A DNA stretch of 64,000 bases. Source: Magnetospirillum sp. Lineage in GTDB: Bacteria > Pseudomonadota > Alphaproteobacteria > Rhodospirillales > Magnetospirillaceae. The DNA lies in assembly GCA_024707145.1 (NCBI GenBank), contig JANQAI010000005.1:1302001-1366000 (forward strand), given 5' to 3'. A program made the translations under genes and the position numbers. The notes beneath the pieces were generated by a model. The model was not told where the DNA came from. It made no database searches and was given only the letters and a program-made list of their open reading frames with translations. Below are positions 62,288 to 64,000 of this stretch, one piece after another (within the stretch, counting starts at the first letter, position 1; each line of letters begins with the position of its first letter).

Positions 62288-64000
62288 TAGTAGCGAGAGT
62301 TAGAGTAGGGAAGGGGTTGGGTGATGAAGGTGGCGTGGCCGGTCGCGGCGGCTCGACGCAGCACTTGGAGACGGATTGGCCGGGTTCGATGACGAGGGCC
62401 GAGTGATCGGTATTGCTCGCGTCACCTTGGCGGCGCCATTCACCAGCGGAGGTGCGCCAGTAGTTGATCCACTGCGTGCCGTTCCAGAGCGCCACGGTGT
62501 CAGCGGAAGCGAACGAATCGTGCGAAACCCAGGTGCCCGGACCGGCGTAGGCGAAGTCAGCGAGCGTTTGTGCGACGGGGAACGCTACCGTGGTCATCAC
62601 GGTGCCGGCTCCGGCGTGGCGCAACACGTGGCGGGTTTCTGGCACGGTGCCGGGTAACACGAGCGTCGTGGCAGGACGACCGGCGCGGCGAGTGAGCACC
62701 CACGCTTGGTGAGGAGCGATGACTAAGTCATCTTGCACCACGTTGCCCGTAAGTTGACCGAGCCACGCGTTTTGGGTGGTGGATCGATAATACGAAACCC
62801 AGCGCGTGCCATTCCACAGGCCGATCGTATCGGCGGTGAACAGAGAATTCCCCGCGACCACCAAGTCCGTGAACAAGGAGCCCAGCGTGTCGGCTGGGAC
62901 AACTTCGATGGTGGTGCCGACCGTCAGCGCGAGGCCACTGGCGTTGAGCGCGACTGACTGGCTGGTGCCGTCGGTGAGATCAACGGAGATGGTGTTTGTC
63001 GTGTTCGCTGTGATGCGAGCAAGGCGACCGGCTTGCGGTCCCGTCACAATCCGCAACCAACACGGTGTGCTTGTGAACGCTCCGGCGGTAAACGGTGTGC
63101 CGGCAACTGTCAGTTGCGAAGCTGCCACGGCGGTGACGTTGCCGCGAAAGATGGTGGGCGCGACGAGGGCATGGCCCGTGTAACGCGTCGAGACTCCAGC
63201 GGGCAGCGCGGTGGCGAGGTAACCTTCCGCTTGGGTGCGGGCCACGCGCTCGCCGTCGTAAATTGCGAGACGGAGAAAACGACGGGTGGCGTTCGTTGGA
63301 GGCACATCAGCGACCGTCACGTTGTTACCGACATCGCCGGGATTGGTGGCGAGCACGGTCCAGTTCTTCAAATCGCTCGAGGCTTCGACGACATAGGTGT
63401 AGTCGGCAGTCGCGCGATGGAAGGTGAGGCTCGCAATGCCATCGGTATGAATGACGACAGGAAGATGCGCTTGATAACCAGACTCGGCGTCGCCGCCGAG
63501 AGCGATCGCGAAGAGCTGCGCGGGGGATTGCCAGATAGATTCGAGGTAGGCGTCCGTGGGGAGCGGAACGCCGAAATCTTCCGGGGTGCTAGTGAGCAGT
63601 GAAGGATCAATGGTCCATGCGCCCGAAGCGACCGTCGTGTTGGCGGTAGCGCGCGTGTTGGTGACTGCAGCAATGTTCGCCGCCGAGTAGCCGGTCATGC
63701 GGCCGATGAGGATGGAATCGTGGATGCGGAAGTTGGTGCCGCCGCCGTTGAACGGTTTGCCGACATCATCCGGATTCGGCGGCGTGTAGCCTTCGGGATA
63801 CGGATAACGCGAAAGCGCGGGCGCGAGCGCGGCGATGTAGCAATGTTCCATGAGCAAGCCGGCGAGCGAACCGGTTTGGATCGCGCAGTTGCTCGACGAG
63901 AAAATCGCGGTGTCGCGGAAGACCATGTTGCTATAAGCGGAGCTGCCGAAAAATTGCAGCGAGTCCGTGTGGGCGCTGCCTTGGGAGCGGTAGCGCGGGG
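62287..64000 (-). CDS. Secreted right-handed beta-helix protein 2 (5' end outside window, one frameshift)
   Basis: The gene runs off the right edge; the visible part is about 570 residues. The first 100 visible residues match the C-terminal part of the protein at 45787-47781: 'YSNMVFRDTAIFSSSNCAIQTGSL' (landmark 'TAIFSSSNCAIQTGSL'), 'GYTPPNPDDVGKPFNGGG' and 'PLPTDAYLESIWQS'. It then carries a long extra region the paralogue lacks: 'LTFHRATADYTYVVEASSDLKNWTV' style segments and two similar repeats, 'DTIGLWNGTRWVSYYRS' and 'DTVALWNGTQWINYWRT', each followed by 'VIAPHQAW' or 'VIEPGQS'. A shift near 62372 precedes the likely end 'QVLRRAAATGHATFITQPLPY'. Probably polysaccharide-active or surface-associated; no catalytic site is assigned. 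Confidence 0.72.

Overview
The window looks like chromosomal DNA of a GC-rich Verrucomicrobiota bacterium, most likely Opitutaceae or a close relative. The grounds are large TonB-dependent receptors with a carboxypeptidase-regulatory-like N-terminal domain and a plug beginning 'DREGNAAS', LacI regulators placed next to carbohydrate genes, a PEP-CTERM protein, an S46 dipeptidyl-peptidase and several MFS sugar transporters. This is family-level inference, not a marker-gene placement.

About two thirds of the genes longer than 700 bp are split between reading frames, including single-copy essential genes (gyrA, gyrB) that remain homologous right through each break. Most breaks can be repaired by adding or removing one base in a homopolymer or two bases in a dinucleotide run. 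I therefore read them as indel errors in the sequence and annotate each gene over its full span with approximate break points. They are not called pseudogenes.

Layout. 1-2828: nucleoside hydrolase, PfkB sugar kinase and a LacI regulator. 2846-14233: two TonB receptors, each preceded by a pair of similar LacI-type operators; between them lie a GH32 fructosidase-like enzyme, a sugar-porter MFS, a BNR-repeat protein and the tail of a lost LacI gene. 14375-22337: a tightly packed operon (several ATGA overlaps) of esterase, BNR protein, DUF3748/YidR-like propeller, FG-GAP protein and DapA/NanA-type aldolase, followed by an ACS-type MFS transporter. This reads as uptake and catabolism of an acidic sugar or related compound. 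22488-29881: housekeeping and signalling (CorA, S46 peptidase, PtsN-like EIIA, hybrid histidine kinase, a small secreted protein). 29888-37811: core genes gyrA, gyrB, a zinc-ribbon coiled-coil gene, RNase P RNA, rpsT and tRNA-Ser(CGA).

37812-44100 is a probable mobile island. A large serine recombinase lies just downstream of tRNA-Ser, followed by an FRG-domain protein (a possible defence gene), a small winged-helix protein, about 1 kb with no recognised gene, and a tyrosine recombinase.

44207-64000 is a second polysaccharide-utilisation region. It holds a GPH transporter, two related secreted beta-helix proteins at its edges, a second LacI regulator with its own operator motif (three copies), two tandem acetyl-esterase-like hydrolases, a GH78-like rhamnosidase, a secreted discoidin-domain protein, a sialate-O-acetylesterase-like enzyme, a DUF2264 protein, an ACS-type transporter, a LamG protein and a PEP-CTERM protein. 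Together these fit breakdown of an acetylated, rhamnose- and uronate-containing plant or algal polysaccharide such as rhamnogalacturonan. The substrate is inferred from families only.
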